Assembly (NCBI GenBank): GCA_030424975.1
Contig: JAUHVY010000002.1
Coordinates: 558,001 to 622,000, forward strand
Source of the DNA: Alphaproteobacteria bacterium
Lineage (GTDB): Bacteria > Pseudomonadota > Alphaproteobacteria > Micavibrionales > Micavibrionaceae
Direction: 5' to 3'
Length of the DNA: 64,000 nucleotides
This document shows, in pieces, positions 8,369 through 16,778 of the stretch (positions are counted from its first letter, which is position 1; every line of letters starts with the position of its first letter). The notes below the pieces were generated by a model. That model was given only the letters and a program-made list of their open reading frames with translations, had not been told where the DNA came from and ran no database searches. The translations under genes were made by a program, and so were the position numbers.

Positions 8369-9481
8369 ATGTATGATTTTCGTAAAACTATTTCCCGATT
8401 AAAAGAAGAAAAGCGCTATCGTAGTTTAGAGCTTCCGCATGGTATTGACCTGACATCGAATGATTATCTTGGTATGGCGCAACACCCTGCATTGCGTGAA
8501 GCTGCCATAGGGGCATTACAGGATGGCCTTAATATCGGCGCGGCCGGATCACGTTTATTGCGCGGGCATACGGCCGCACATGAAAGCTTGGAAATTTTTG
8601 CGACAAAGTTTTTTCGTGCCGGCGGAGCCTTGTTTTTCTCATCCGGGTTTCAGGCAAATTACGCAATTTTGACAGGCCTGCCGGGGCGTGGCGATGTTGT
8701 GCTTTATGATGCCCTGGTGCATGCCAGTATGCGTGACGGGCTACAGGCATCACATGCAAAAAGTTTTAAATTCGCACACAATGATTTGGGTGTCTTAGAG
8801 GACTTGCTCAAGAGGCATTCCAAGGCGGCAAAAAATATTTGGATTGCTGTCGAATCCGTATATTCGATGGATGGTGATTCTGCGCCACTCCATGAAATTT
8901 TCACTCTGGCACAGACCTATAATGCGATGCTGATTATCGATGAAGCGCATGGCACAGGCGTGTTGGGTGAGGGCGGCCGAGGCCTCAGTGCGGATATCAT
9001 CAAACGCTATGGGCATGATCGCATTATTACATTGCATACATGCGGCAAGGCCATCGGTGTTGCGGGTGGGTTGGTCTGCGCATCAAAGGATGTGATTGAA
9101 TATATGATCAATACATCACGCGCGTTTATTTATACGACCGCGCCAATGCCGTTACAGGCATTGCTGGTGAAAAAGTCTTTACAGATTTTATCATCCGATG
9201 ACGGCGATGCCAGACGTGCAAAATTGAGAGAGGTTTGTGAGGTCGCGCATATTTTCTTCGGCGGATATAAATCACATATTGTCCCCATCATTATCGGAGA
9301 GAATGAGCGTACGCTTTTGATTGCAAAAGACCTGCAAAGAAATGGATATGACATCCGTGCAATCCGTCCGCCAACTGTTCCGGAAGGGTCTGCAAGGCTT
9401 CGTTTATCGCTGAGTTCTGAGCTGAAAAAGCAAGATTTACGCGACTTCGCGGCTCAATATTCCTGGATTAATAAGCACTAG
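8369..9481 (+). CDS. bioF: 8-amino-7-oxononanoate synthase
   Basis: PLP enzyme that condenses pimeloyl-ACP (or pimeloyl-CoA) with L-alanine, the first step of the biotin ring assembly. Seen: LTSNDYLGM and GAAGSRLLRGHT near the N-terminus, the IIDEAHGTGVLG stretch with the PLP-contacting Asp and His, and the Lys of THTCGKAIG-type context (HTCGKAIGVAGG) as Schiff-base residue. The 370-residue length is normal. The AAGGG ahead of the ATG has almost no spacer, so initiation may be weak or coupled. I could not find a better start. Confidence 0.95.
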   Translation: MYDFRKTISRLKEEKRYRSLELPHGIDLTSNDYLGMAQHPALREAAIGALQDGLNIGAAGSRLLRGHTAAHESLEIFATKFFRAGGALFFSSGFQANYAILTGLPGRGDVVLYDALVHASMRDGLQASHAKSFKFAHNDLGVLEDLLKRHSKAAKNIWIAVESVYSMDGDSAPLHEIFTLAQTYNAMLIIDEAHGTGVLGEGGRGLSADIIKRYGHDRIITLHTCGKAIGVAGGLVCASKDVIEYMINTSRAFIYTTAPMPLQALLVKKSLQILSSDDGDARRAKLREVCEVAHIFFGGYKSHIVPIIIGENERTLLIAKDLQRNGYDIRAIRPPTVPEGSARLRLSLSSELKKQDLRDFAAQYSWINKH

Positions 9482-9527
9482 GTTATGATACGGTATAAGT
9501 TATTGTAATATTGTTGTGAATTTTTCT

Positions 9528-9740
9528 TTATACATCAAATACAAGTCGTATTGTTTTCATCAAAAAACACCTGCTATGCATCTGTTTATAGCTGGTTGAT
9601 TTTGTTGTCAATGATCATGCCTGAGGAAGTGAAAAAAGAATGTTTTGCAGGCTTGTGAAAAAATGGATGTGAAAACATCGAATATAGTGATTATGCCATG
9701 GATAAAATTTTATGCACAGTGTTAATAAAGATTATCCACA
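9528..9740. other. Candidate replication origin or DnaA-binding region
   Basis: The 348-base gap between bioF and bioD holds no gene but clusters DnaA-box-like sites: TTATCCACA at 9732-9740 (+, perfect), TTATGCACA at 9710-9718 (+, fits TTATNCACA), TTATCCATG at 9697-9705 (-, 7 of 9) and TTATACATC at 9528-9536 (+, 7 of 9). The two best boxes lie 22 bases apart, about two helical turns, in the same orientation, in AT-rich DNA. dnaA, dnaN, recF and gyrB are all within 10 kb. An origin is plausible but unproven; DnaA-controlled transcription of bioD is an alternative. Confidence 0.45.
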
Positions 9741-9829
9741 AGCCGCGATTGTCTTTTTTACAAGGGTGACGTTGGCAAATTTAATCTCTATGATGGGGCC
9801 AGTTTTAAAAATTTGCGTAAGGGGCAAAG

Positions 9830-10483
9830 ATGAAAAAATTTGTCATCACTGGGACAGATACGGATATCGGTAAGACAGCATTTAGTGCTGCGCTTATGCT
9901 GGGTCTGGAAACGGCAGGGCATAAACCTCATTACTGGAAACCCGTTCAATCGGGATTAGAATCTGTCGATACACGAACCGTTCAACAATTGACGGAATTG
10001 CCGGATGAGCGTTTTTTACCTGAAAAATATATTCTAAGTGAGCCGCTCTCTCCGCATCGATCGGCTGAAATTGATGGCGTTCAAATTGATGTAGACGCTT
10101 TGCGTGATGTTAATAATATACCGACGCATGATGGTGGTGTGACCATCATTGAGGGGGCGGGTGGATTAATGGTTCCCCTAAGCCGCGAAAATTTGCAAAT
10201 CAATCTTTACCGCGATTGGCGTATCCCGCTCATTCTGTGTGCGCGTACGGGGCTTGGTACGATTAATCATACGTTGTTATCGCTGGATGCAATTTGGTCG
10301 CGTGGCATTCCGCTCTTGGGGATTGTGTTTATCGGTGATGATAATCTGGATAATATTCGCACTATTGCCGAATTTTCGGGTGTGAAAATATTGGGGCATA
10401 TGCCGCATCTTGACCATTTAGATGACACGTCGCTACGTTTGATGTTCGGCAATAATTTTAACGCACGGGATTTTATTGAATGA
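9830..10483 (+). CDS. bioD: Dethiobiotin synthetase
   Basis: ATP-dependent carboxylase that closes the ureido ring of dethiobiotin from 7,8-diaminopelargonate and CO2. Seen: the N-terminal P-loop GTDTDIGKTAFS (about residues 7-18), the KPVQSG motif, and EGAGGLMVPL, all typical of BioD. The 217-residue length is normal. Its stop overlaps the bioA start as ATGA, which indicates translational coupling of the two consecutive pathway enzymes. Confidence 0.96.
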   Translation: MKKFVITGTDTDIGKTAFSAALMLGLETAGHKPHYWKPVQSGLESVDTRTVQQLTELPDERFLPEKYILSEPLSPHRSAEIDGVQIDVDALRDVNNIPTHDGGVTIIEGAGGLMVPLSRENLQINLYRDWRIPLILCARTGLGTINHTLLSLDAIWSRGIPLLGIVFIGDDNLDNIRTIAEFSGVKILGHMPHLDHLDDTSLRLMFGNNFNARDFIE

Positions 10484-11775
10484 CCAAAGCATCTTCACCT
10501 ATATGGCATCCGTTCACGCAGCATGCGATAAATCCGCACAGTATGCATGTTGATCGTGCGGCGGGTGCGTATTTGTTTGCGCGTCACGAAGTGGATGGCA
10601 TTACCGTGGGTGAGAAACGTATTTTAGATGCGATTTCAAGTTGGTGGGTTATAACACACGGTCATTGTCATCCGAAAATTCAACAGGCCGTCATGCAACA
10701 GGCGCAAGCATTAGATCAGGTTATTTTTGCAGGGTTCACCCATGAACCGGCAGAGAAACTGGCAAAGGGTTTAATGGATCTGACAAATAATGTATATGAT
10801 CATGTGTTTTATTCCGATAGCGGATCAACCGCCGTTGAGGTTGCCCTGAAGATGGCGATCGGTTATTGGCAGCATATCGACAGTCCGCGTCATAAAATTA
10901 TTGCGTTTGACGGCGGATATCATGGTGATACTTTTGGCACAATGTCTGCGGGCGGGCGATCGGTTTACAATAAAATTTATGAGCCGTATTTGTTCGAGGT
11001 TGAGCATATCCCCGTCCCTGTCGAGGGGAATGAGGGCGTTGCCCTTGATGCGCTTGCCAAGGTTCTGGAGGATAATAAAGGCAATGTTGCCGCCTTTGTT
11101 TTTGAGCCCCTTGTCCTTGGTGCGGGCGGAATGGTTATGTATTCACCTGATACATTACGAGCGATGGAGGATGTGTGCAGGTCGCACGGTGTTTTGCTGA
11201 TTGCGGATGAGGTCATGACCGGTTTCGGGCGCACGGGATCTGTTTTTGCCTGCGATCAGGCGGAGCTTGTACCCGATATTATGTGCCTGTCAAAGGGGTT
11301 GACCGGCGGCTTTCTTCCGATGGGGGCCACGTTATGCAGCGCGGAGGTTTATCAGGCTTTTTATCATAAAGATAAGGCCAAAATGTTTTTTCATTCCTCG
11401 TCCTTTACGGGAAACCCGCTTGCTTGTGCGGCAGCGAATGCATCGCTTGCAATTTGGAAAGAGGAGCCGGTGCTTGATCGTATCCGTGATATCGCCGCAG
11501 GTCATGCGCAAGCCGTACGTGACTTATCGGCCATAAAGGGTGTTAAGAATATTCGTCAAAAGGGAACGATATTGGCACTTGATATTGATGTTGAGAGCGA
11601 AGGGTATTTGTCCGCCATTCAGCCAAAGCTATATGATGCATTTCTTGATCGTGGCATTTTGCTGCGTCCGTTGGGGAATTGCATTTATATCTTGCCGCCA
11701 TATTGCGTCGGCGCAGATGATTTGAAGCTTGTTTATGATGAGATCGGAAACGTGATCGAGTTATTGTCGGCTTAG
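10480..11775 (+). CDS. bioA: Adenosylmethionine-8-amino-7-oxononanoate aminotransferase
   Basis: Class III PLP aminotransferase that converts KAPA to 7,8-diaminopelargonate using S-adenosylmethionine as amino donor. Seen: WHPFTQH at the N-terminus, SSWWVITHGH, FYSDSGSTAVEVALKMA, the ADEVMTGFGRTG stretch with the PLP-binding Asp, and LSKGLTGGFLPMG with the Schiff-base Lys. The 431-residue length is normal. The ATG overlaps the bioD stop by four bases. No bioC, bioH or bioZ homologue is visible nearby, so how pimelate is made is not shown by recognisable genes. Confidence 0.97.
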   Translation: MTKASSPIWHPFTQHAINPHSMHVDRAAGAYLFARHEVDGITVGEKRILDAISSWWVITHGHCHPKIQQAVMQQAQALDQVIFAGFTHEPAEKLAKGLMDLTNNVYDHVFYSDSGSTAVEVALKMAIGYWQHIDSPRHKIIAFDGGYHGDTFGTMSAGGRSVYNKIYEPYLFEVEHIPVPVEGNEGVALDALAKVLEDNKGNVAAFVFEPLVLGAGGMVMYSPDTLRAMEDVCRSHGVLLIADEVMTGFGRTGSVFACDQAELVPDIMCLSKGLTGGFLPMGATLCSAEVYQAFYHKDKAKMFFHSSSFTGNPLACAAANASLAIWKEEPVLDRIRDIAAGHAQAVRDLSAIKGVKNIRQKGTILALDIDVESEGYLSAIQPKLYDAFLDRGILLRPLGNCIYILPPYCVGADDLKLVYDEIGNVIELLSA

Positions 11776-11859
11776 AACTTGTTTGATTCTTGCTATTCGT
11801 ACTAACCTTGGTTTATATATCCCATCATTAGGACACATTAACAGACGGAATATTGCGTT

Positions 11860-12501
11860 ATGACGATTGTATCACCATGGGAAGCTTCGGGCATGAAGGA
11901 AAACAACGCCGCCTATATCGGGCGCGTGGAATCGTTCTTGAGCGAGGTTGTGGAAGATAAGCCGCGTCATGCATTATTTTTGAATATGTTGGCGATGTTG
12001 GAGCATTTGGGTAGCCGTAAAATTATGGTATCGCAAATGAACCGTGTGATGACGCAAGAAACCCTTCAGCATCTTGCGGAAGAGGCGCGTCACGCATATT
12101 TCTTCAAGAGAAATGCCGAGCGTGTTGCCGGACATGCATTAGACGGCTGGGATGATGATAATACAATGTGCCGTATTCCTGCTGCGATGTATTTTGGCCG
12201 CTTGGATGCAGGTATCACAAAGGTTGTCGGTGAGGATGCAGCATATGGATGGGTGTCGCTTATTATCGAATTACGCGCATGCTGGCTTTATGAAATGTAT
12301 CAAGGCGTGTTGGAGCAATCATCAGATATAATGTCTTTGAAAAGCTTGCTTGCTGAAGAAGACCGCCATTTAGCGGAAATGTTTGAAATGTGCGGCGGTG
12401 ATTATGATACGTTGAAAAAGCTGAGTGCGCTTGAAACGGAATTGTTTGTGAAGCTATGGGGTAGGTTGGAGCAGGAGTTGCCACAACAAATCGCAGCATA
12501 A
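11860..12501 (+). CDS. Ferritin-like four-helix di-iron protein
   Basis: A 213-residue, mostly helical protein. Seen: two copies of the di-iron carboxylate pattern, Glu48 then Glu75-x-x-His78 (EARH), and Glu137 or Glu145 then Glu167-x-x-His170 (EDRH), with about 27-30 residues between Glu and ExxH. This is the ligand layout of ferritin-like oxidases and oxygenases. It starts 84 bases after bioA on the same strand with no terminator between. Di-iron proteins activate O2, so an oxidative step connected to biotin precursor supply is conceivable, but this is inference. A housekeeping rubrerythrin-like role is also possible. Confidence 0.7.
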   Translation: MTIVSPWEASGMKENNAAYIGRVESFLSEVVEDKPRHALFLNMLAMLEHLGSRKIMVSQMNRVMTQETLQHLAEEARHAYFFKRNAERVAGHALDGWDDDNTMCRIPAAMYFGRLDAGITKVVGEDAAYGWVSLIIELRACWLYEMYQGVLEQSSDIMSLKSLLAEEDRHLAEMFEMCGGDYDTLKKLSALETELFVKLWGRLEQELPQQIAA

Positions 12502-12521
12502 AAATAAAAAAGTGGGGTGTT

Positions 12522-12851
12522 ATGGGCGCAGGTCTTAAAAAAATCAGGCAGGTTACGGAAGATAGCCTGAGTGGGTATTTTGTAAAGATGTCGAGTGGCG
12601 AATTTGAGGGAGCGAATATATTCCCTGAAAACTCCCAAACAATGGTCGCTGTTTTTCTTGCCGCTAGTTCGAATGAATATTCGCTAGATGAGATTGCCGA
12701 TGCGTTTAAGGATGTAATGACTCGTGATGAGGTCGCTGATGCTTATGCGCGTGCCTATCATTTTATCGGTAAGGATCCTCATTTGGCAATGAGTGTTTTG
12801 GGGGTTGCCAGAGATCTTGATATCCCTGAGGAAAATATTTCTATCAGCTGA
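12522..12851 (+). CDS. Small protein of unknown function
   Basis: A 109-residue, acidic, cytoplasmic protein that I do not recognise. It shows a helical C-terminal half (SLDEIADAFKDVMTRDEVADAYARAY). GTGGGGTG lies just before the ATG. It follows the di-iron protein gene by 20 bases on the same strand and may share its transcript. No metal-binding or catalytic motif is evident. Confidence 0.65.
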   Translation: MGAGLKKIRQVTEDSLSGYFVKMSSGEFEGANIFPENSQTMVAVFLAASSNEYSLDEIADAFKDVMTRDEVADAYARAYHFIGKDPHLAMSVLGVARDLDIPEENISIS

Positions 12852-12974
12852 TTGTTTTTCCGTCATATTCTGTTAAAAACCGCGCAATTCATCGTATTTT
12901 TAGCTTTGATAGCCCCTATCCATGTGCTAGGCTCAGGGCTCTAATGAACATATATAAAAACGGATGGATTCGCC

Positions 12975-14090
12975 ATGAAGCTGAGTATTGATCGTGCTGC
13001 TCTTTTGAGATCTTTAAACCACGTGCAAAGTGTTGTAGAGCGCAGGAACACTATTCCTATTCTTTCAAATGTTTTGATGAAAGCAGAAGATGGCGTTTTA
13101 TCTTTGTCATCAACAGATATGGATCTTGAGATCAACGAATCGGTTGCGGCAAGCATTACTTTAGCGGGGGCAACAACGGCGCCTGCGCATACGCTTCATG
13201 ACATTATCCGTAAATTGCCTGACGGCGTTGATGTCGAAATCGAACTGAATGCCGAAGGTACACAGATGGTTGTCCGTTCGGGTCGTTCACAGTTTAAGTT
13301 GAGCTGTTTGCCTGTTGCTGACTTCCCTGAAATTTCTGCAACTGAGCTGCCGAGTGGTTTTACAATTCCTGCTGCTGATTTGCGTGCGCTTATCGATCGT
13401 ACCAAATTTGCGATGAGCACAGAAGAAACACGTTATTATCTTAACGGTATTTATCTGCACGAGGCAGAGCAAGAAGGTGTTAAGGTTCTGCGTGCTGTTT
13501 CAACAGACGGTCACCGTTTGGCACGTTTTGAAATGCCGTTGCCCGATGGCGCGGAAGGTATGCCGGGTGTGATTGTCCCGCGCAAGGCTGTCGGTGAAAT
13601 CCGTAAGCTTATCGAAGATGCTGCTGATGTTATTACGGTGACATTGTCAGAAAATAAAATCCGTTTCTCTTTTGATCACATTGTGATGACATCAAAATTA
13701 ATCGACGGTACGTTCCCTGACTATCAACGTGTGATCCCTGAAGGGAATGACAAAATTGTTGAGGTTGATCCAAAAGTATTCACAAAAGCAATTGATCGTG
13801 TGTCAACGATCTCTGATGGTAAATCTCGTGCATTGAAAATAGCATTGCAGGGTAAACAGATGACTTTATCCGCTAGCTCGCCAGAAGCCGGAAGTGCAAC
13901 GGAAGAAATGGAAGTGAATGGTGATTCAACACTGGAGATTGGCTTTAACGCAAAATATCTTTTGGATATCACTTCGCAGATTGAAGGGGAAGGTTGCCGC
14001 TTAACATTGGCAGATTCCGGTTCTCCTACAATCATTCAAGATAATAGCGACCCGTCAGCATTATATGTTTTGATGCCATTGCGGGTTTAA
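12975..14090 (+). CDS. dnaN: DNA polymerase III beta subunit (sliding clamp)
   Basis: Ring-shaped processivity factor that tethers polymerase III to DNA. The 371-residue sequence has the expected start MKLSIDRAALLRSL, the VVERRNTIPILSNVLM segment, an ATDMDLE-type motif (SSTDMDLEIN), DGHRLA in domain two, and the C-terminal YVLMPLRV that forms part of the partner-binding pocket. It is not directly next to recF: two unrelated genes lie between. All three clamp domains appear complete. Confidence 0.98.
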   Translation: MKLSIDRAALLRSLNHVQSVVERRNTIPILSNVLMKAEDGVLSLSSTDMDLEINESVAASITLAGATTAPAHTLHDIIRKLPDGVDVEIELNAEGTQMVVRSGRSQFKLSCLPVADFPEISATELPSGFTIPAADLRALIDRTKFAMSTEETRYYLNGIYLHEAEQEGVKVLRAVSTDGHRLARFEMPLPDGAEGMPGVIVPRKAVGEIRKLIEDAADVITVTLSENKIRFSFDHIVMTSKLIDGTFPDYQRVIPEGNDKIVEVDPKVFTKAIDRVSTISDGKSRALKIALQGKQMTLSASSPEAGSATEEMEVNGDSTLEIGFNAKYLLDITSQIEGEGCRLTLADSGSPTIIQDNSDPSALYVLMPLRV

Positions 14091-14101
14091 GGGAATAAAG
14101 G

Positions 14102-14653
14102 GTGAATTCTTTTTTTGCATCTTTACTTCTGACAATGTGCGTTCTGTTAGTTTTCTTTTTTTCAGTGCGCTACAGTGTCATAAAAGATCATTTATATCCG
14201 ATTGCAAGATATGAAATGGTAAAGGATAAGCCCTATTTCTTGTTTGAGGACTTCAAGGAAAAAAAAGCAGAGGGCAAGCCGTTCTTGATTGATGGTATCA
14301 TCGTGTATGAAACCGGTGATCAGGTTGCGATGAACGTGCATTACTATGTGCCGGAAGGTGACAGGCGCACGTATAGCATCACTATGTATCCGCAAAAAAA
14401 CAATTTTTATAACGAAAAAAATACACTTGAACTCGGTGAAAATGTTTTACGTATTTCTGTTAATTTTGAATCCGAATCCTTGTGGCGGAAATGGGAATAC
14501 ACAAAATTTACAACGATTTACCTGAATGAGGTTTTGCCTGACGGAAGGTTAAAGGTTGTCTATGCGCGTCGTATGCTCTACCCGAAGAGTTGGAAGAAAA
14601 AAGCGACGCAAATTCAGGCTGTTCTTCAGGGGAGCAGGTTTTACAATCAGTGA
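14102..14653 (+). CDS. Membrane-anchored protein of unknown function
   Basis: About 183 residues starting at a GTG preceded by TAAGGGAATAAAG. One N-terminal hydrophobic segment (about residues 4-22) is followed by a beta-rich, basic domain that would face the periplasm. I see no family motif. The gene starts 11 bases after dnaN and is probably co-transcribed with it. A convergent secreted-protein gene follows beyond a hairpin terminator. Confidence 0.65.
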   Translation: MNSFFASLLLTMCVLLVFFFSVRYSVIKDHLYPIARYEMVKDKPYFLFEDFKEKKAEGKPFLIDGIIVYETGDQVAMNVHYYVPEGDRRTYSITMYPQKNNFYNEKNTLELGENVLRISVNFESESLWRKWEYTKFTTIYLNEVLPDGRLKVVYARRMLYPKSWKKKATQIQAVLQGSRFYNQ

Positions 14654-14666
14654 AACTGAGAAGAAA

Positions 14667-14690
14667 AAGGGCGGTTAAAACGCCCTTCAT
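14667..14690. terminator. Bidirectional-type terminator between convergent genes
   Basis: AAGGGCG (14667-14673) pairs with CGCCCTT (14681-14687) around a GTTAAAA loop, flanked by A-rich sequence on the left and CATTTATT on the right. Confidence 0.75.
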
Positions 14691-14693
14691 TTA

Positions 14694-15146
14694 TTATGGC
14701 TGAGGTGTGTTGCCGCCCGGCTTTGGGCCGTCCTCAATTTTATGTGTTCTGTATACGGTTTGTACAGATTGTCTGTTGTTTATGATCTCTATCTTAACAT
14801 TATTTTCCTGATCATTACCTTCCGCGTCGCTAAGTCCTCTTGGCAGTGGGTATTTACCAGTTTCCATTTTCTCAATGAGACCCTCAGCAAAATCTACTGC
14901 ATCTTGGCCGTTTTTAATGCCATAAGAAAGCATTGCGCGGCCGAAATCGCGTCCGGCAATCGGTACGCCGTTAATTGTTAACTTTACCTGTTGTGCAGGA
15001 ATTTTGCTCAGATCAACTTCTTGTGTCATTTCTGTATCAGGTGATCTTGGCTCTTCGCCAGTTTCTTGTGCGTTTGCGCTAAATGCTAAGCCTGCGCTCA
15101 ATGCAACGGCGGCAACGCCTTTTTTAATGTCATTTCCTAAACCCAT
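14694..15146 (-). CDS. Small secreted protein of unknown function
   Basis: A 150-residue protein with a signal peptide (basic start, hydrophobic core, likely cleavage after ANA at about residue 26). The mature part opens with a Pro/Glu-rich stretch, continues with a compact domain containing PAQQVKLTINGVPIAGRDF, and ends in a Pro/Gly-rich tail. I do not recognise the family. It is convergent with the preceding gene and divergent from recF, so it probably has its own promoter. Confidence 0.65.
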   Translation of the reverse strand: MGLGNDIKKGVAAVALSAGLAFSANAQETGEEPRSPDTEMTQEVDLSKIPAQQVKLTINGVPIAGRDFGRAMLSYGIKNGQDAVDFAEGLIEKMETGKYPLPRGLSDAEGNDQENNVKIEIINNRQSVQTVYRTHKIEDGPKPGGNTPQP

Positions 15147-15284
15147 AACAAATCCCTATTTTTTTGTGTTACGTTTTAATTCTGCCATAAGATATGTTTT
15201 ATTTCGTTAACTTGTCAAATTTTTGTTGTGCTTTGCGTATGTTACCTCTTTGTTTTCGCTTGTACGTAGATTAAACCTATAGGT

Positions 15285-16430
15285 ATGAGCGCGTTAAAGA
15301 AACTGAAACTCCGTAATTTCCGATGTTACGATCAGGCGGCAATGAATGATTTGTCGACTGGATTAATCGTGTTATATGGGGCAAACGGTGCAGGGAAAAC
15401 CAACATTTTGGAGGCGGTGTCGCTACTCTCTCCCGGGCGCGGTATTCGCGGAGCTCGTGTGCGCGATGTGCAAAAAAATGATGCGATTGATCCTTGGGCA
15501 ATTGCCGGTGTGCTTGATTTTGCTTATGGCGAGGAGGTTCGTTTGGGCACGGGGCTTGATCCCGCCAGCCGAACGGGATCGGAAAAAAGAACGGTTCGCA
15601 TTAACGGGCAAACGGCCAAAGGGCAAACAAAGTTGGCTGAATACCTTTCTTGTGTTTGGTTAACCCCGCAGATGGACCGTTTGTTTCTAGACTCTTCGCG
15701 TGAGCGCAGAAAATTTCTTGATCGTCTTGTGTTTACATTTGATCCCGGCCATTCAGGGCGGGTAACGCGTTATGAGAATGCCCTGGCGCAACGTTCGAAA
15801 TTGTTAAAGGATGGTACTTTTGATCAAACATGGTTATCGGGGCTTGAAGGTCAAATGGCAGAGACGGCGATTGCTATCGCGGCGGCGCGCCTTGATTTTG
15901 CAGCCCGCCTTCAGGCGGCATGTGATGCGGCGGCAAAAGATGGCGGTGATGAATATTTCCCGAAAGCGCAATTTAAGGTGAAGGGTATCTTGGAGGAGAT
16001 GCTTCATCAGGCTCCTGCCCTTGAGGTGGAGGATCATTTCAAGGATCGTCTTGTCCAATCGCGGGAACGCGATGCCATTACGGGCGGTGCGGCAGTCGGG
16101 CCGCATAAATCTGATCTATTGGTTCATTATGCCGCGAAAAATATGCCGGCCGATCAATGCTCAACGGGTGAGCAAAAGGCACTGCTCATTGGGCTGATCT
16201 TGGCGCATGCCAGATTGATAAAGGCAGAGCGCGGGCGCCCGCCGTTATTATTGCTGGATGAGGTTGCGGCGCATCTTGATGATGGTCGCCGCCGTGCGCT
16301 TTATGCTATTTTGCAGGAATTAGGCGCACAGGTCTGGTTGACGGGAACGGAAGAAAATTTGTTTTCTGATATACGTGATACGGCACAGTTTTTTGAGATT
16401 GCCCGCTCAAGTATAACGCCGAAGGCATAA
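15285..16430 (+). CDS. recF: DNA replication and repair protein RecF
   Basis: SMC-like ATPase that acts with RecO and RecR to load RecA at single-strand gaps. Seen: start MSALKKLKLRNFRCY, Walker A YGANGAGKTNILE (about residues 31-43), the ABC signature STGEQKALLIG, and Walker B LLLLDEVAAHLD. The length of 381 residues is typical. It is transcribed away from a small secreted-protein gene and lies in the dnaA-dnaN-recF-gyrB neighbourhood, though not in a tight operon. Confidence 0.96.
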   Translation: MSALKKLKLRNFRCYDQAAMNDLSTGLIVLYGANGAGKTNILEAVSLLSPGRGIRGARVRDVQKNDAIDPWAIAGVLDFAYGEEVRLGTGLDPASRTGSEKRTVRINGQTAKGQTKLAEYLSCVWLTPQMDRLFLDSSRERRKFLDRLVFTFDPGHSGRVTRYENALAQRSKLLKDGTFDQTWLSGLEGQMAETAIAIAAARLDFAARLQAACDAAAKDGGDEYFPKAQFKVKGILEEMLHQAPALEVEDHFKDRLVQSRERDAITGGAAVGPHKSDLLVHYAAKNMPADQCSTGEQKALLIGLILAHARLIKAERGRPPLLLLDEVAAHLDDGRRRALYAILQELGAQVWLTGTEENLFSDIRDTAQFFEIARSSITPKA

Positions 16431-16472
16431 TGCGATCGGCGCTATAAAGATTCGTAAGATATTATATGGGCA

Positions 16473-16745
16473 TTAAGCTGGATCGATACCGAAGTTATAC
16501 GCATCACGTGCTTCGGCTAATGATTCTTCGCTCAGGACTATGCCAAAATCAATACCCTCGTCGGCGCCCTTTTCCAAAAGGATGGTATCAGCCGCTAAAA
16601 CGGCTTCGTGCGCATCGTTTGCAGCAGATAAAAATTCACCGTTACTATAGGTTACGAATTTTCCCATATTCGCCTGTACGAATTTTTCATCCGTTGCGGC
16701 CATTTCGTTAAATGCCATGCGGCTGGTGTTTGGATTTCTGTTCAT
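16473..16745 (-). CDS. Small cytoplasmic protein, possibly DUF5678-like
   Basis: A 90-residue acidic protein. The stretch GKFVTYSNGEFLSAANDAHEA resembles, from memory, small DUF5678-type proteins with a G-x-x-V-x-x-x-x-G-E pattern; this match is weak. It lies 34 bases downstream of hisC on the same strand and may be read from the same transcript. Function unknown. Confidence 0.55.
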   Translation of the reverse strand: MNRNPNTSRMAFNEMAATDEKFVQANMGKFVTYSNGEFLSAANDAHEAVLAADTILLEKGADEGIDFGIVLSEESLAEARDAYNFGIDPA

Positions 16746-16778
16746 ATTTTACCCCTTTTTTTGATTATGGGGGTTAGA

